Source: a virus
Direction: 5' to 3' (one strand)
IMG/VR virus record: IMGVR_UViG_3300032299_000851
Span: 1 to 29,745 of that record
Length of the DNA: 29,745 bases
Below the pieces are notes generated by a model, which made no database searches, had not been told where the DNA came from, and worked only from the letters and a program-made list of their open reading frames with translations. Made by a program: the position numbers and the translations under genes. Each line of letters starts with the position of its first letter. The first letter of the stretch is position 1. Below, one piece after another: positions 29,402 through 29,745 of the stretch.

Positions 29402-29710
29402 ATGCGGAAACCTTGCCTCGTATGCGGAGCAGTCTCGGAGGGTTCACGATGCCCGGAGCACGCTCTACGGGATACCCGGAAGCGAGAAGGATACGGGTAC
29501 GCGTGGGCGGTACGCAGTAAGGAATTCCGAAAGCGATATCCGTTCTGCGCCATATGCAACCGAGGCGGAAACGGGATCGAGCTCCACGTCGATCATATCG
29601 TCCCGCGATCCCTCGGCGGTTCGGACGATTACTCGAATCTTCGGACGTTGTGCGGGGATTGTCACCGTCGATACGGTCGGACGCGACGCTCGAAGGGGCA
29701 TACCGGGTAG
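29402..29710 (+). CDS. HNH endonuclease
   Basis: 102 residues from ATG 29402, with AGGGGGA upstream. CLVCG and RCPEH begin the protein; CAICN, ELHVDHIVPRSLGG and NLRTLCGDCHRRYG form the HNH motif with zinc-binding cysteines. Phages with HK97-type packaging often place an HNH nuclease next to the terminases, where it aids genome cutting. If the ends of this window are joined, this gene precedes the ParB-like and terminase genes. Confidence 0.9.
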   Translation: MRKPCLVCGAVSEGSRCPEHALRDTRKREGYGYAWAVRSKEFRKRYPFCAICNRGGNGIELHVDHIVPRSLGGSDDYSNLRTLCGDCHRRYGRTRRSKGHTG

Positions 29711-29745
29711 GGGGGTTTATTTGCAGCGGCGCACGACCGCAGTAT
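29711..29745. other. right-end non-coding tail
   Basis: GC-rich 35 bases after the HNH stop, with a short T-run and GCAGCGGCGCACGACCGCAG. It may border the packaging site. No feature can be supported further. Confidence 0.3.

Noticed and set aside
1-29745. Temperate phage with integrase
   Set aside because: No recombinase of the tyrosine or serine type is visible. The LexA-like DNA-binding domain alone does not prove lysogeny.

Overview
The window reads as an essentially complete genome of a small siphovirus (Caudoviricetes, HK97-type head, long non-contractile tail), about 29.7 kb and roughly 57% GC by eye. Terminase genes open the window and an HNH nuclease closes it. These sit next to each other on the circular map of many cos phages, so the ends may be the packaging junction or a circular genome opened there. 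Four things suggest a Gram-positive, probably actinobacterial, host: strong AAGGAGG-type ribosome sites, leaderless genes whose -10 box lies 6 bases before ATG, a LexA-type GAAC-N4-GTTC box, and a holin ending in the NPEDKRYGVGK motif known from actinophages. I see no integrase, complete repressor, DNA polymerase or canonical tRNA.

Layout, almost all on the + strand. 84-7326 is packaging and head: ParB-like protein, small and large terminase, a two-helix membrane peptide, portal, a small beta protein, a HAD/prohead-protease fusion and the major capsid protein. Two tandem hairpins follow the capsid gene. 7412-11617 is an accessory head cassette: two glycosyltransferases, a sugar nucleotidylyltransferase, an Ig-like protein, a collagen-like fibre and a tiny acidic protein. 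11617-19458 is connector and tail: connector, terminator, tube, chaperones made by -1 frameshifting, gp10-like protein, a 533-residue tape measure, a large beta tail protein and a fibre with a self-cleaving S74 chaperone. 19455-20761 is lysis: an XhlA-like membrane protein, then a C39-like cysteine peptidase whose last 94 codons encode a holin with its own in-frame start. A small HTH-like protein and a metallophosphoesterase follow, up to a strong terminator at 22146.

The early region starts at a clear promoter (TTGCGC-17-TATAGT) whose spacer is a palindrome containing a LexA-type box. It encodes small zinc and membrane proteins, a primase-like domain, a Cas4-like nuclease with a Rad52/ERF-type annealing protein (a recombination pair), a replication-initiator-like winged helix, a second PD-(D/E)XK nuclease, a nucleotide-modification-associated protein, a LexA-type DNA-binding domain, a Holliday-junction-resolvase-like nuclease and a secreted double-psi-barrel protein. 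A single minus-strand zincin diverges from the terminal HNH gene.

The points most worth a second look are the nested holin inside the endolysin, the SOS-type operator in the early promoter beside a protease-less LexA-like gene, a shared leaderless promoter motif (TANNCT-NNNCGA-ATG), near-total avoidance of CATG and CTGG/CCAG visible in codon choice, and the glycosylation plus collagen-fibre cassette in the head region.
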